Shown: positions 29,045 to 39,165, counted from the first letter of the stretch. The stretch: DNA of 64,000 nt from Actinernus sp. WN-2022 (GCA_030867875.1 JAOWCC010001634.1:54411352-54475351); one strand, 5' to 3'. The notes: generated by a model not told the origin, from the sequence alone. Translations and numbers: made by a program.

Positions 29045-29521
29045 ATGAAAGACTCCAAACCAAGACGCCCACGGTTTAAAGGGTTGACTGACCACCAGCT
29101 GGATAGTATTGCCAAGGCCCAACCACAACCTCTCAAGAACGCGTGGCAGGGAGTGTACTCAATGAACACCATGCCATACCGAGATGAGTTAACGCAATAC
29201 CCTGCCGCGTTCATCGTTAATAATGAACGCAATGACCAACCCGGTGAACATTGGTTGGCTCTGGTGATCTGGGTTCCGGAACAATCGTCCGATTTCTTTG
29301 ACAGTTTTGGGGAACCGCCTAAGCACTATGGATATAGAATTTCCAGAATGTCTCGAAGACCTGGGAAATGGAAACACCACGTACGCCCAATTAAGGACGT
29401 CTGCAAGCCAAATACGTCGGCCGTGCGTGGTCATCATTGTTTGTATTTTCTGTACCATTGGCTCGTGCGAGGGTTGTCGAGTCAGAAAGTGGTCGACTCG
29501 TACCCTAACTCCACACTTTAA
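29045..29521 (+). CDS. Adenain-like cysteine protease
   Basis: A 158-residue Ulp1/adenain-fold (C5-type) protease that would mature virion proteins. Candidate catalytic residues are His69 (GEHWLA), Asp86 (FFDSFG) and Cys132 (HHCLYFLYHW). The Gln that normally sits about six residues before the Cys is not evident, and Cys-Gly is Cys-Leu here, so activity is uncertain. After the TAA the same frame stays open and coding-like to 29659 (about 45 codons, basic). The true C-terminus may therefore have been cut by a nonsense mutation. Confidence 0.8.
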   Translation: MKDSKPRRPRFKGLTDHQLDSIAKAQPQPLKNAWQGVYSMNTMPYRDELTQYPAAFIVNNERNDQPGEHWLALVIWVPEQSSDFFDSFGEPPKHYGYRISRMSRRPGKWKHHVRPIKDVCKPNTSAVRGHHCLYFLYHWLVRGLSSQKVVDSYPNSTL

Positions 29522-29659
29522 AACAATGACTTTAAAGCCTGTTCGTTTGTCTGTCGTCGTATGATTCAAGATAAAATGAAAACAAAGAGACTGCGTAACC
29601 AGCCTCTATGGCAACTGTGTCAAAGTCGCGTGTGTGCCAAAAATCGATGTCGTTTGTAA

Positions 29660-30062
29660 TGTAGTAGTAGTAGTAGTTTAAAAAAAATTAAGAAAAAAAC
29701 TCTGACGTCGTGAATGATCACAGTGTCCTGCAGAAACTCGTTCTCGTCCATGTAATGTACTTGGATCCATCCATCCATCCTGTGGTAACATCACAATTCC
29801 GTCTTGGTTCAGCCACTTACAAAAGAGGAAGAAAAAGTGTACTAGATCAGTAAATACGAAACGGCCAGAGCTACGAAAGCCCTGTAAAAGCCATGCAAAC
29901 TCTTTCACATAGCACTACGGTTAGCGAAACCTGACATGAAAAGCGCTCAAGACTAGAATGCAGTTGCGGACAGCTGTTTCGTCCTTATTGGGACTCGTCA
30001 GCGCAACGTAGCGAGCAAAATGAGCGTCTGGCAACACTTCACCTCCGCCCATATAAGCTGCT
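29660..30062. other. Gap before the ATPase, partly foreign sequence
   Basis: A (tag)n run and an A-rich run at 29660-29700, then sequence with no frame related to the ATPase. The minus-strand ORF at 29921-30136 looks like a host repeat reading into the gene. The ATPase N-terminus was probably lost here. Confidence 0.35.
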
Positions 30063-30629
30063 ATGAATTCTAGAAGCGAGCTAAGAAAGAGATCGGTTAC
30101 CATGTGTGGTAAAACAACCCTGACCTTAGACCTCATACGCCAACGTCACGATGCTTTTCAAAAACCCATTCACCATGTTGTCTACTGCTATGGTGCATGG
30201 CAACCGACTTTCGGTGCCTTGAAACAGCAGGGCGTTCAAATGGTCGAAGGCCTGCCCGATAACATTTATGATTATGTCCAAGACGGAAAACCGACCCTGC
30301 TCGTGTTAGATGACCTCATGCAAGAAAGCAGTGGGAGTGGGGCCATTGAAAAATTGTTCACCCGGGGAACACATCATCATATCACCACTCTCTACCTGAC
30401 TCAAAATATGTTCCCAAAAGGTAAACAAGCGCGCACCATGTCGGTAAACTCGCATTATGTGATCATGTTCAACAATCCCCGAGACCGTCTTCAATTCACC
30501 AATTTAGTCAAGCAAGCTTTTCCAGGTCAACAAGCCCGATTGCAGGAAGCCTTTGAAGATGCCACAGGCCAACAAAACACAGAGTATAAGTACATGCTGT
30601 TTGAGTTCACACACACAACAAACGCCTGA
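30063..30629 (+). pseudogene. Packaging ATPase of the adintovirus-like block, N-terminus damaged
   Basis: 188 residues of an A32-type packaging ATPase. The P-loop reads SVTMCGKTT, so the first glycine of GxxxxGKT and the strand before it are missing. Walker B is LLVLDD (79-84), and the strand TTLYLTQNMFPKGKQARTMS carries the conserved Gln motif. The C-terminal half looks intact. The lost N-terminus coincides with unrelated sequence at about 29900-30090, consistent with insertion or rearrangement. Confidence 0.8.
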
Positions 30630-30683
30630 AGCCTACAGGCTCCGTGCACACGTACTCCCTAGCGATAAGCAGAAACAAGTGAT

Positions 30684-31842
30684 TTGGATGTCGAAAAACA
30701 TCCGACGACCATGAGTTTTGGATATTATCCTATCCAAGATGTCTGGGACCCCATGGCTATACTGCCCGACACATGGGACCCCACTGTGGACTTCATCCAG
30801 GAAAGAGAGAACAGTTGGCTGGGGCTTCGGAAGCGCTCGCGGTCGGGAATGTGGAAGCTGCTTCAGAACTCGTCGACAGCGCCCGTGCCAATCTATAAAC
30901 GTTATCGAATGCTTCGCAATCATCCTCCCTTTCACCGCCGCCGCAACGGATCGTCAATGAGGGAGAAGAATATGAGATCTCACCACGACCTGCCGACATT
31001 TCCCCAGCCACCGCACGTGTGTACGATGCTCTGGATGGTTATCGTGTCCACAGAACGTTACCCTCCACATCATCATCACAATCACCACCACCACAGATAC
31101 CGACTGCACCACCGATCTCCCAACACCACAGGCTCCTGTCCGACGTGTCGTCAGGCCAAATGTTCCCACCACCACCCACACCACTACGGAAAACACACCA
31201 CCACCACCATTCGCCACTCGTCTCAATGCCGCCATGAACTCCTACCTGAACACAGATATCCCACCCTCACAGTAGGTACTACTCCCACCGCCGCTGCGGT
31301 CGAAGAAGGGTCGAACAACCAAACATTAAATGCTCTGATGGACCAATCGGACATGCTGTTTAACATGATCCGTGAAACCAACCCACGTCTGTCTGACCCC
31401 GAACGGCGACGATTGCAAGACCGTATCGACCGCATCGAACAACATATCGTGGACTGGTTGACCCATCACCGTAACCGCGGGTCACTACACCAGTCGCCAA
31501 GGTCACAACACCCACACCATGGCCAGTGGCTCAGAACGGACAGATCTCGGAGAAGGGGACCATTGCACCACAACCACCACGAGAACCAGCACCACTGTGA
31601 GAAAAGGAGGACCACAAACGGTAGAACGCGATTCGCAAAGCGTGACCATGACTGGGAATCGTCGTCGTCGCCTCCATCGCCGTCCGTCCAGGGTCTCTTT
31701 CAGGACTTCGTCTAGGGAACCTTCCCACGCCTCGATACCTTCCTCCTCCTCCAGTCAAACAGGGCATGGTCGGTGGTGGGTGGAAAACGTGATCCAAGAC
31801 ATGTTAAAGAAGAAGAATAAAACTATAAAAAGCAGTTCTTGA
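30684..31842 (+). pseudogene. Frameshifted Pro/Thr-rich virion protein gene(s)
   Basis: Coding-like segments change frame several times. About 30710-30800 (SFGYYPIQDVWDPMA), 30810-31180 in a second frame (ATARVYDALDGYRVHR), a Pro/Thr stretch near 31170-31255 in a third, then a helical, coiled-coil-like segment at 31270-31470 (LNALMDQSDMLFNMIRETNP) back in the first frame, and an Arg-rich segment at 31519-31842. The longest frame (30684-31715) is misleading because its His-rich middle is a frame artefact. Position between ATPase and core proteins suits a minor virion protein. No family assigned. Confidence 0.5.
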
Positions 31843-31868
31843 AAGCACCACCACATCATTATTTCACC

Positions 31869-32114
31869 ATGGCACGTGGCAGACGTCGTACACGGGTAAT
31901 CAAGAAAAGTAAACGTTGTACTATGGGAGGTAGACGAAGACGCCGTCGCCGTCGACGCGGTAGTAAACTGGCCGGCATCAAAGACTACCTAAAAAGCAAA
32001 TCCATCAATTATGCGGGGGACAGTGCAGGGCATACCCTCAAAACCATGCTGGCCGGAACTAAGCATGGGAAAGACGCGATCCAATTTGCAAAGGAATTGG
32101 TAAAAAAGCTATAA
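31869..32114 (+). CDS. Arginine-rich core-like protein
   Basis: 81 residues from ATG 31869. It starts with a very basic block (ARGRRRTR; GGRRRRRRRRRGSKLAG) followed by an amphipathic part (AIQFAKELVKKL). It resembles the small DNA-condensing core proteins of adenoviruses (mu/pVII type) and adintoviruses in composition and genome position. Homology cannot be shown from such a biased sequence. Confidence 0.65.
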   Translation: MARGRRRTRVIKKSKRCTMGGRRRRRRRRRGSKLAGIKDYLKSKSINYAGDSAGHTLKTMLAGTKHGKDAIQFAKELVKKL

Positions 32115-32156
32115 AAACGCAACTCTTACTGGTGACTGACCCATATTCCTCACACG

Positions 32157-32321
32157 ATGGCGAAGCCAAAAGGAGTTCGTTTCTCAAGAAGAAATAGTCG
32201 GGTGAAACGTCATATTGGAGCACGACGTCGACGACGACGAAGAGGAAGAAAGGGAAAAGGATTGCTACTTGGACCACATTCTCCATTTAGAAACGTTCCC
32301 ATCCTAGGCGCGATTTTATAA
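32157..32321 (+). CDS. Second small basic protein, 54 residues
   Basis: ATG 32157 to TAA 32319-32321. RVKRHIGARRRRRRRGRK in the middle and a short hydrophobic C-terminus (NVPILGAIL). Likely another DNA-binding core peptide. A further basic reading (ARRGRKKKSSKTS) at about 32400-32470 has no ATG and is probably a broken third member. Confidence 0.55.
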   Translation: MAKPKGVRFSRRNSRVKRHIGARRRRRRRGRKGKGLLLGPHSPFRNVPILGAIL

Positions 32322-32488
32322 TCCTATAAAATGTTTGAGTTCTCCCATTAGAGAATCTCATTTTTTTTAACCATCCTCATCCTCCACAACATCATTAGGG
32401 CTAGACGCGGACGTAAGAAAAAATCGTCAAAGACATCTCCAAAACTACAGGGAGCTCGTAATCTATTCACCAAACATGGCCCTCCACG

Positions 32489-32899
32489 CTACGATGGGTA
32501 TAAAGCAGTTTCCACCTCGCACCGGGGTAGTAACAACCAACACAGCCCACCGACCTTCATCACTGTGGCTGGAAGATTCAGATACTTATCTAGCCTATTA
32601 CCCCGATGGTGGGCTACGTATTCGACTTCGTTCAACATGTCAATGGTATCCCACAAATCATCCCTCTGACGAAACAACTTCCACAATGGTGTTCCAGGAT
32701 TGAGACCGCTCTCTGGTGTGCTCGCTGTCACGATCATCTCTTTCATACGGTTCTTCAGAGAGGTCACCAAGTTAGAATACCATTCATGTAGACCCATCAG
32801 GACTGCGTAGCATGCCCCGCGGTCTTCTAGGTTCAAATAAGTCGAGGCGGATTCGTCATACATCCATTTTGGAAGATCCCAGGGCTCAAGTTCAATCAT
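32489..32899 (-). CDS. Uncharacterised acidic protein of the adintovirus-like block
   Basis: 136 residues from ATG 32899 (the frame is open to 32923 without another ATG). Rich in Leu, Trp and Glu at the N-terminus (IELEPWDLPKWMYDESAS). No domain recognised. It is encoded opposite to the virion genes, as are the next two ORFs, which suggests a separate, perhaps early, transcription unit. Confidence 0.5.
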   Translation of the reverse strand: MIELEPWDLPKWMYDESASTYLNLEDRGACYAVLMGLHEWYSNLVTSLKNRMKEMIVTASTPESGLNPGTPLWKLFRQRDDLWDTIDMLNEVEYVAHHRGNRLDKYLNLPATVMKVGGLCWLLLPRCEVETALYPS

Positions 32900-33084
32900 G
32901 TCTCCTCCTCCTTCTTCTTCCACAGAGTCTATGTCTGAATCAGATTCGTATTTTTTTTAAACGCGTTAAACACCTCGGTAGTTCCTATCATCCTGATGGC
33001 TATGAGGGATTTGATTCGTACGAGAGAGAACTATTTTTTAACTCTAGTTTATCTACAGGACGCACTTCCGTTATCGAACGCTTC

Positions 33085-33411
33085 CTACAATAGTAACCTC
33101 AGTTTTTTATACACAAAACGGAAATGCGTCATAGGCCTACATCCCTTAGTCCGAGTCTTCGTTGTCGTCACCAATGCTGCCAAAACCACTGAGTCATTGA
33201 CTTCACTCATAATACTAAAATCCAAATGAAAGTCAGTCATGGCCACTAGCAATCGAAGCCACTCCTCTGGAAGTAATGTGTCCTTCATTGCTTTTACAAT
33301 GTATCGGAAGGTACTACTAGCTAGGGTCTTTTCACAACCCCCGGATTCAATATACTTCCTCAAAGGTATATAACCCGGTTGCGTCCTATTCTCTTCAAAC
33401 CATTTATCCAT
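33085..33411 (-). CDS. Uncharacterised 108-residue protein
   Basis: The start ATGGATAAATGG is clear. Helical, with DTLLPEEWLRLLVAM in the middle and a basic C-terminus. A 16 bp string (ggaaatgcgtcatagg) occurs at the end of the gene (about 33120) and again upstream of it (about 33489). No family recognised. Confidence 0.5.
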   Translation of the reverse strand: MDKWFEENRTQPGYIPLRKYIESGGCEKTLASSTFRYIVKAMKDTLLPEEWLRLLVAMTDFHLDFSIMSEVNDSVVLAALVTTTKTRTKGCRPMTHFRFVYKKLRLLL

Positions 33412-33675
33412 GGTAAAGTTGTGTGTGAGCGTTCTACAAAACTAAATATTATGTCCTGTCCTTAGTTATTATACTTCACAGAAACCGGAAATGCGTCATA
33501 GGTCCAAGCTTCGACAGCACATGCCACGAGGGTTCAATGTCTTCTCCTGATCCTTCTTCTTCTTGGGATAATCCCACTCTGGTACTTTTGACAACCGGAT
33601 CAACTCTTCTATCAGCTCTTCAGGCTCGATCCAGCCCGGACCATAGTCGTAACCTAGCTCTTCATTGGCGTAAAC

Positions 33676-33930
33676 CTAGTCGTTCTTGATCAAAGCAATT
33701 TCTAGATCATCCTCGTCGCCCTCCTTTTCTTTACCATCAGGATTGTAACACAAGGAGATTGTGCGTGCCCCTCCACCCAGTTTATAGATTCTGAAACAAT
33801 TTCCCTCCACGGAACCAACTTCGCCAAAGGGAAAGAGAATGTTATGACTGCATAAACTGTGATGCAGTTCTTTAGCTTTCTGAATAAAGTGAGGCATACT
33901 CCTCATCCATGCGGTAAAGTTAGTGGCCAT
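33676..33930 (-). CDS. Uncharacterised 84-residue protein
   Basis: ATG at 33930. The N-terminal half is helical and basic, the C-terminus strongly acidic (KEKEGDEDDLEIAL). Last recognisable ORF of the adintovirus-like block. A G-rich run follows at 33934-33958. Confidence 0.45.
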   Translation of the reverse strand: MATNFTAWMRSMPHFIQKAKELHHSLCSHNILFPFGEVGSVEGNCFRIYKLGGGARTISLCYNPDGKEKEGDEDDLEIALIKND

Positions 33931-34357
33931 GTTATCGTTGGGGGGGTGGGGGGGGGGAGCTAATCGTCCAAGACCGTTTCACGATAAGACTAATTTAATG
34001 ATGTGTTACGGATCTATATATGCGGCGCAACCCCCGCGTGTCGGATGTGCGTCACAGTCCCTACATGTTTTTCAGAGGCGCTATTTTTTCGCTTTGTTAT
34101 ACTACCCCAAAGCCGCGCCGTGCGCCTCTGGCGCGTTTCCGCCGCTTTTTGATCCACCCTTCACCGTCCCTTGCGCTTCCAAGACCTATTCCCCGTTTTG
34201 CCTATGACGTATTTCCGGAATGACGTCATTTCTTAAGCCCACGCTGCAAAAACCGATGATGACGTCAAAGTCATTTTTTTACTGGAAGTAAAATTACCTA
34301 GGCTGACATCATCGGGGTCAAACACCTTGACCTTTTTGACGTCATTTCTTTTGTTCT
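33931..34357. other. Gap between virus-like block and LINE
   Basis: A poly-G run, then GC-richer sequence with several TGACGTCA-type sites (about 34222, 34258, 34338). No gene is visible. The right end of the adintovirus-like element is not marked by any TIR I can find. Confidence 0.4.
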
Positions 34358-35218
34358 TTGCCTCATTTGCATAAAAGTACCCCAGCACCCAACTACCCCT
34401 ACCTTACTACTGTAGGTGTTATGATAGATGAACATTTAACATGGACAGAGCACATTAATTACATAACCAAAAAGATAATTTATGGTCTAGGGGCAATGAA
34501 AAGGATAAGACCATGTGTCCCAAGAAATACTAATAAAGGTTTACGACTCTCTCACATTACCTATTGCTGTGAAGTTTGGGACACATTGGGTAAAGTCCTA
34601 TACGATAAATTGCAAGTTCTCAAAAATAGGGCCACTAGGTTGATTTCTCAGCGGATTACAATACCAGCTCCAATGTACTCCTAGCATCTTTAAGGTGGGA
34701 AAGATTGGATGAAAAAAGGGCAAAGCGAAAGGAGACGCTCATGCATAAAATACATAATAATTGCGTGCCATGCAGCCTCGTCGACGTATTTAAAACAACG
34801 GGAAGCTCACTTCACTACAACTTAAGAGGTTGTGAGACAAAGTTTCGTCTCCCTCAACCAAAAACTGAGTTCCTGAAAAAGAGTCATACAGCGGAGCAAA
34901 GTTGTGGAACGAGCTTCCCACTGCGGTATGTGAAACAGTCTCTTATTTCGTTCAAAAAACAAATCGCAGAAATCACTCTGCTCAACAAATGACTTAGACC
35001 TATACTTTTATTCCAATAATATATTAATAGAACAGTATTTTTATATTATAGTAGTTATTTTATTACGATGTTTTTATGTATATTATAAATAAGTTTGAAT
35101 CCGATGTAATTTGAGGAGTATAATTAGCTTAGTATAGATAACATGGCTTCTGTGGAAATCAGAAATAGTCTGTCAGGACTTTTCCGTGTATAAATAAAGT
35201 TGATTTGATTTGATTTTT
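34358..35218 (+). mobile_element. LINE remnant, 3' part of the RT ORF plus 3' tail
   Basis: VGVMIDEHLTWTEHINYITK is the typical sequence after the RT domain of CR1/jockey-type LINEs. 34705-34992 encodes the C-terminal module (LHYNLRGCETKFRLP...). The element ends in gtgtataaataaagttgatt and a (tgatt)n tail. Frameshifted and stop-bearing. Confidence 0.8.
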
Positions 35219-36117
35219 GCTTCTATCAAGAATAATGAGCGTGATCAATCAACGATGTGGAAAATCGTTAATGAATTAACTTCCAGGAATTCCACCTCGA
35301 CTTCTATTAAGGAGTTAAGGATCGATGACAAAGTCCATTTCCAACTCTGAAGAGATCTCAGAGACTATGAACGAGTATTTCACAGGTATTGGCCTAAAGC
35401 TAATACTATTCCTCGCAGCGATATATCTTATAATCATTATCTGAATAAGGTTGGCTGCACCTTTCACCTTCAAGAAGTAAGCAATACTGAAGTTCTTCAA
35501 CTCTTGAAAAAGCTATGTATCTCAAAGACTACTGGCCTAGATAACGTCTCGTGTAGGCTGCTCAGACGCAGCTGATATCATGTGATTCAATTACGGACAT
35601 TTTTAATTCTTCAATCAAATCAGGCAAATTTCCTTTAGAGTGGAAACTAGCGAGAGTGTGACCTATCTTTAAAAAAAGATAGTCGGTCTGATCCAAACAA
35701 CTATAGACCAATTTCTGTTATCCCTGTAATATCTAAAGTATTTTAACGCCTAGTATTTGAGCAGCTTTACAAATATCTACAAGGTAATAATATCCTTACA
35801 AACTCTCAGTCCGGGTTCAGAGAACTCCACTCCACAGTTACAGCGCTTCTCGAGGCTACCGATGACTGGTACAGAAACATAGATAGCGGCTTTGTTAATG
35901 CTATTACATTTCTAGACCTAAAAAGACCTTCGATACCGTTGACCACGAAATTATAATTCAAAAGCTGGCATTGTATGGTATAGAAGGCGTTTCGTTGCAA
36001 TGGTTTGGGTCTTATCTAAACAATAGACAACAAAGCTGCTGTGTCAACTTCTACCCTCAAACCTGTAATGTGGTGTACCTCAATTTATACTAGGGCCTCT
36101 GTTATTTCTCATATATA
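35219..36117 (+). pseudogene. Second LINE, left part of a degraded reverse transcriptase
   Basis: Out-of-frame pieces of an RT can be read, for example LALYGIEGVSLQWFGSYLNN at about 35960-36020 and GPLLFLIYI ending at 36120. The latter is cut by a TTAA element and resumes at 38668. Confidence 0.75.
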
Positions 36118-36249
36118 TTAAAGTGCATATAAGCCTGGCCAATTAGGCAACCCAAGACACGTTTTTGGGCAACTTTGAACGGCCAATACACCATGACAAA
36201 TAAATCGAATCAACTTTTTATTCCGGAATCCTTTGTTCTATGGCCTCTA

Positions 36250-36842
36250 AGTAGTAGGAGAGGGACCGAATTAAGCCCCTTTTTTGCGGCGCTATGCTAA
36301 TTTTTGCGGCGCTCTCATTAATTCAATGACGTCACGGTTCTATTGTTTGAAGCTCATGAATAAAATGGGGGTGAATAAATTATCTTTTGTCTGGGGCTCA
36401 TGAATAAAGTGTGGCGATCTCATTATCTATTGTTCCTTTGGATTAGGTCATCGATCTATTCGGGAATGTTTGGGCAAAGCCTATTGTTTGGAGCAGCTAT
36501 AAAGCTAGAACCGATCGGCCCTGAATCCATTCAAGAAATTGAACTTTGAACAAGATGGAAGCTACCGAATTGGAATGTGACATTTCAGAAGCAATTGGCC
36601 GTTTGCTCGAGTTAGCAGCAGATAACTCTATTTTCCTTTACAGTTAATAACTCATAAGATAATAATGGTATACAAAATCCGGTATGGTTCATTAGATCAA
36701 CTCTGCTATTGTTCTTAGGGTTTAGCGATAACTGAAGGGCCTATTGTTTTGAGGAAAACTCTTGAGATGCAAATTCTTCTCTAAAACTGAACTATAATTA
36801 CCATACGAATAAAAACAAACCACCAGATAAATTAAACAAAGT
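36250..36842. repeat. Left TIR of the 2.4 kb element
   Basis: Nearly identical inverted copy of about 38006-38614. It contains a TATAAAG box at about 36497, a 30-codon ORF and short direct repeats of ttattcatgagc. Confidence 0.88.
36555..36647 (+). CDS. 30-residue ORF in the left TIR
   Basis: ATG 36555 to TAA 36645-36647. An acidic start then a leucine-rich helix (AIGRLLELAADN). A TATAAAG lies about 55 bp upstream. The right TIR copy keeps the same frame and length with one or two substitutions. It could be a first exon or a decoy; being preserved in both TIRs is weak evidence because TIRs co-evolve. Confidence 0.35.
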   Translation: MEATELECDISEAIGRLLELAADNSIFLYS

Positions 36843-37075
36843 TTATTCAATCTCAAAAACACCAATTTACAGTTTGTTTTCCTTATAGTCGCGGAGTTGA
36901 TAACTTTCTTATTTCTCAGTTCATGGGTTGATATAATGTACCGTGTTACAAGATTACACTGATTTATGTTTCATTGATTTTTTTCTTGTTGACAAATGCT
37001 GCTTACTGATTGCTTATATTAAAACGATGACAAGAGAAAGAATATTTTAAAAGACATTTATTACTAGAAATCGAC

Positions 37076-37588
37076 TTAATAAAACTTATTTCTAAAAGGT
37101 ACAAATGTATTGTTCATCACGGGAACACTCTGTTCCGGAATAGGTTGTTTTTGGAATTGTTTATTCAACAAGACTTTTCGGTGGTGAATTGCAGCCTCGG
37201 TCGCTTCTTTCCATCCATAATCTTCCATGTTCATCAAGTTTTGCTTTGTTTCCAAGATTTTTCGGAAATCAGGATCTTTTCTTTAGCTGTGAATCCATTT
37301 CATATCTTCGAACAACACTTCTCTTATGTCTTTTCTATAGGTAGGAACCAAAGCGTTACTGGCTTTGATTTGAGCAACTTCATGATTATCCCCATCGTGT
37401 TCATACATTTGAACCAACGCTTCCCAATCTTCCTGGTGCCGTTCTTTAGCTTCGTTTCGAATTCTTTCCCAAACATCCTCTTCTCCGTCATAACTATCAT
37501 CAGTGGAGTCCGTGCTCTCCTGAGAATCAGAGCTTTGATAAGAATCTTCAGTCATTTCATCATCTGAGTTGGAACGATTAGCAGCCAT
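37076..37588 (-). pseudogene. Acidic protein of the 2.4 kb element, one in-frame TAA
   Basis: From ATG 37588, an Asp/Ser/Glu-rich N-terminus precedes a helical domain (DVWERIRNEAKERHQEDWEA). An in-frame TAA at 37285-37283 is followed by 68 more coding-like codons in the same frame (DPDFRKILETKQNLM...YGWKEATEAAIHHRKVLL) to TAA at 37078-37076 and an aataaa signal. I recall similar uncharacterised proteins in cnidarian genomes. Single-point inactivation is likely. Confidence 0.65.
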
Positions 37589-37750
37589 CGTTTATATCTT
37601 TACTCTTCAAGGAGCGGGAGTATAATGTCAGACCCTTAAAAGTTTCCAACTTTATAGAAAACAAATTGGCGTGGTCACTAAGTTTAACAAATGTCAATTA
37701 GTTGATTTAGCTAAGGTCTCTCAGGTAGACCAACATTATAAGCAGGATTC

Positions 37751-37954
37751 CTAACCAACATATTTTCCATTATCAACAACTGGATTTACATTCCTTGACA
37801 AAAACTTTCTTTTTTGAAGTTTCGCTTCTTGTAAATATGGTTTACGTTCTTGAGTTGATAACCTATGGACTTGTGCCAAGTGGTTGGATAATTTAACAAG
37901 ATACTTTGATCCACAATTAGGTACAGGGCAGTTTTTCAAAGTCCGATTTTCCAT
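37751..37954 (-). CDS. Small zinc-finger protein of the 2.4 kb element
   Basis: 67 residues from ATG 37954 (the frame is open to 37987). One finger, CPVPNCGSKYLVKLSNHLAQVH, spelled C-x4-C...H-x4-H, followed by a basic tail (KLQKRKF). It could bind the TIRs or be an accessory transposition protein, but that is inference. Confidence 0.6.
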   Translation of the reverse strand: MENRTLKNCPVPNCGSKYLVKLSNHLAQVHRLSTQERKPYLQEAKLQKRKFLSRNVNPVVDNGKYVG

Positions 37955-38005
37955 GTTCACTCGTTGAAAGTTAGTATCAAATAGCACAAATCTACCTGAT
38001 CGTCC

Positions 38006-38614
38006 CTTTGTTTAATTTATCTGGTGGTTTGTTTTTATTCGTATGGTAATTATAGTTCAGTTTTAGAGAAGAATTTGCATCTCAAGAGTTTTCCTCAAAA
38101 CAATAGGCCCTTCAGTTATCGCTAATCCCTAAGAACAATAGCAGAGTTGATCTAATGAACCATACCGGATTTTGTATACAATTATCTTACGAGTTATTAA
38201 CTGTAACGGAAAATAGAGTTATCTGCTGCTAACTCGAGCAAACGGCCAATTGCTTCTGAAATGTCACATTCCAATTTGGTAGCTTCCATCTTGTTCAAAG
38301 TTCAATTTCTTGAATGGATTTAGGGCCGATCGGTTCTAGCTTTATAGCTGCTCCAAACAATAGGCTTTGCCCAAACATGCCCGAATAGATCGATGACCTC
38401 ATCCAAAGGAATAATAGATAATGAGCGCGCCACACTTTATTCATGAGCCCCAGACAAAATATAATTTATTCACCCCCATTTTATTCATGAGCGCCGCATT
38501 TTATTCATGAGCTTCAAACAATAGAACCGTGACGTCATTGAATTAATGAGAGCGCCGCTAAAATTAGCATAGCGCCGCAAAAAAGGGGCTTAATTCGGTC
38601 CCTCTGCTACTACT
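38006..38614. repeat. Right TIR of the 2.4 kb element
   Basis: Inverted copy of 36250-36842. Confidence 0.88.
38197..38289 (-). CDS. 30-residue ORF in the right TIR
   Basis: Same frame and length as 36555-36647. It reads inward toward the two internal genes, which are also on the minus strand, so it is the better candidate for a leader exon. Confidence 0.35.
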   Translation of the reverse strand: MEATKLECDISEAIGRLLELAADNSIFRYS

Positions 38615-38667
38615 CCTCCAGTCTCTTCGTAAGAAATATAATTAGCCAGGGCTTATATGCACCTTAA

Positions 38668-39165
38668 TGACCTACCGAATTGTTTGCCAGATGCAGCTAC
38701 GCGTATGTATGCTGATGATAGAACCCTCACTGCCACTGGAAACGACCGAGAGGAAATTAACGAATCTGTCACGAATAACCGGACTGAAGTGAGTAAATGG
38801 CTTGCAGCCAATAAACTTTCACTAAATGCGTCAAAGACAGATATACTACTCATTGGCTCAAGCCAGAGACTCCAGGAATTTCCCAAAATTATGTCGTTTC
38901 CAAATGGTGGCGGGGTTGTAAAGAGAGTTTCGTCAGTCAAGTACCTCGGAGTACACCTTGACGCCTGTTTATCATGGAATACTCATATTAAAATAAGTAT
39001 TTTTAAGAAAAGATTAACTATATTGTAACTTAACTTCCATATTTTTAACTAGCATATTTCAACACACGACATTCATGTAGGTATATTTTAGTTTTTTACA
39101 ATCTCTGTATTTTGTAATTGTTTTATGCTATTACTGATGTTTACTCGTGTATAAATAAAGCGTAT
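38668..39165 (+). pseudogene. Second LINE, right part
   Basis: Continues the RT at NDLPNC, then the catalytic YADD-type box (MYADDRTLTATG) and VKYLGVHLDACLSW. The ORF stops at 39026-39028. A 3' UTR follows and ends near gtgtataaataaagcg, like the first LINE. Confidence 0.85.

Larger units (their letters stand above)
36250..38614. mobile_element. 2.4 kb element with AGTAGTA ends and 600 bp TIRs
   Basis: Starts agtagtaggagagggaccga and ends tcggtccctctgctactact. The flanks are CCTCTA (36244-36249) and CCTCCA (38615-38620), a 6 bp target duplication with one mismatch, as expected for Polinton-type integrases. TIRs are 36250-36842 and about 38006-38614. It encodes two small proteins but no integrase or polymerase, so it is probably non-autonomous and mobilised in trans. 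Confidence 0.88.
36118..38667. mobile_element. TTAA-flanked element inside the LINE
   Basis: TTAA at 36118-36121 and 38664-38667. The inverted ends are AGTGCATATAAGCC and GGGCTTATATGCACC. Removing it restores the LINE reading LIYI-NDLP exactly at the TTAA. Only about 130 bp on the left and 50 bp on the right belong to it; the remainder is a second insertion (36250-38614). Confidence 0.85.

Noticed and set aside
29921..30136. Minus-strand ORF overlapping the ATPase
   Set aside because: Half of it is antisense to the ATPase; the rest resembles a host repeat, without a domain.
30684..31715. 343-residue His-rich ORF as a single protein
   Set aside because: Composition shows that coding moves between three frames; the His-rich part is an out-of-frame reading of a Pro/Thr-rich segment.
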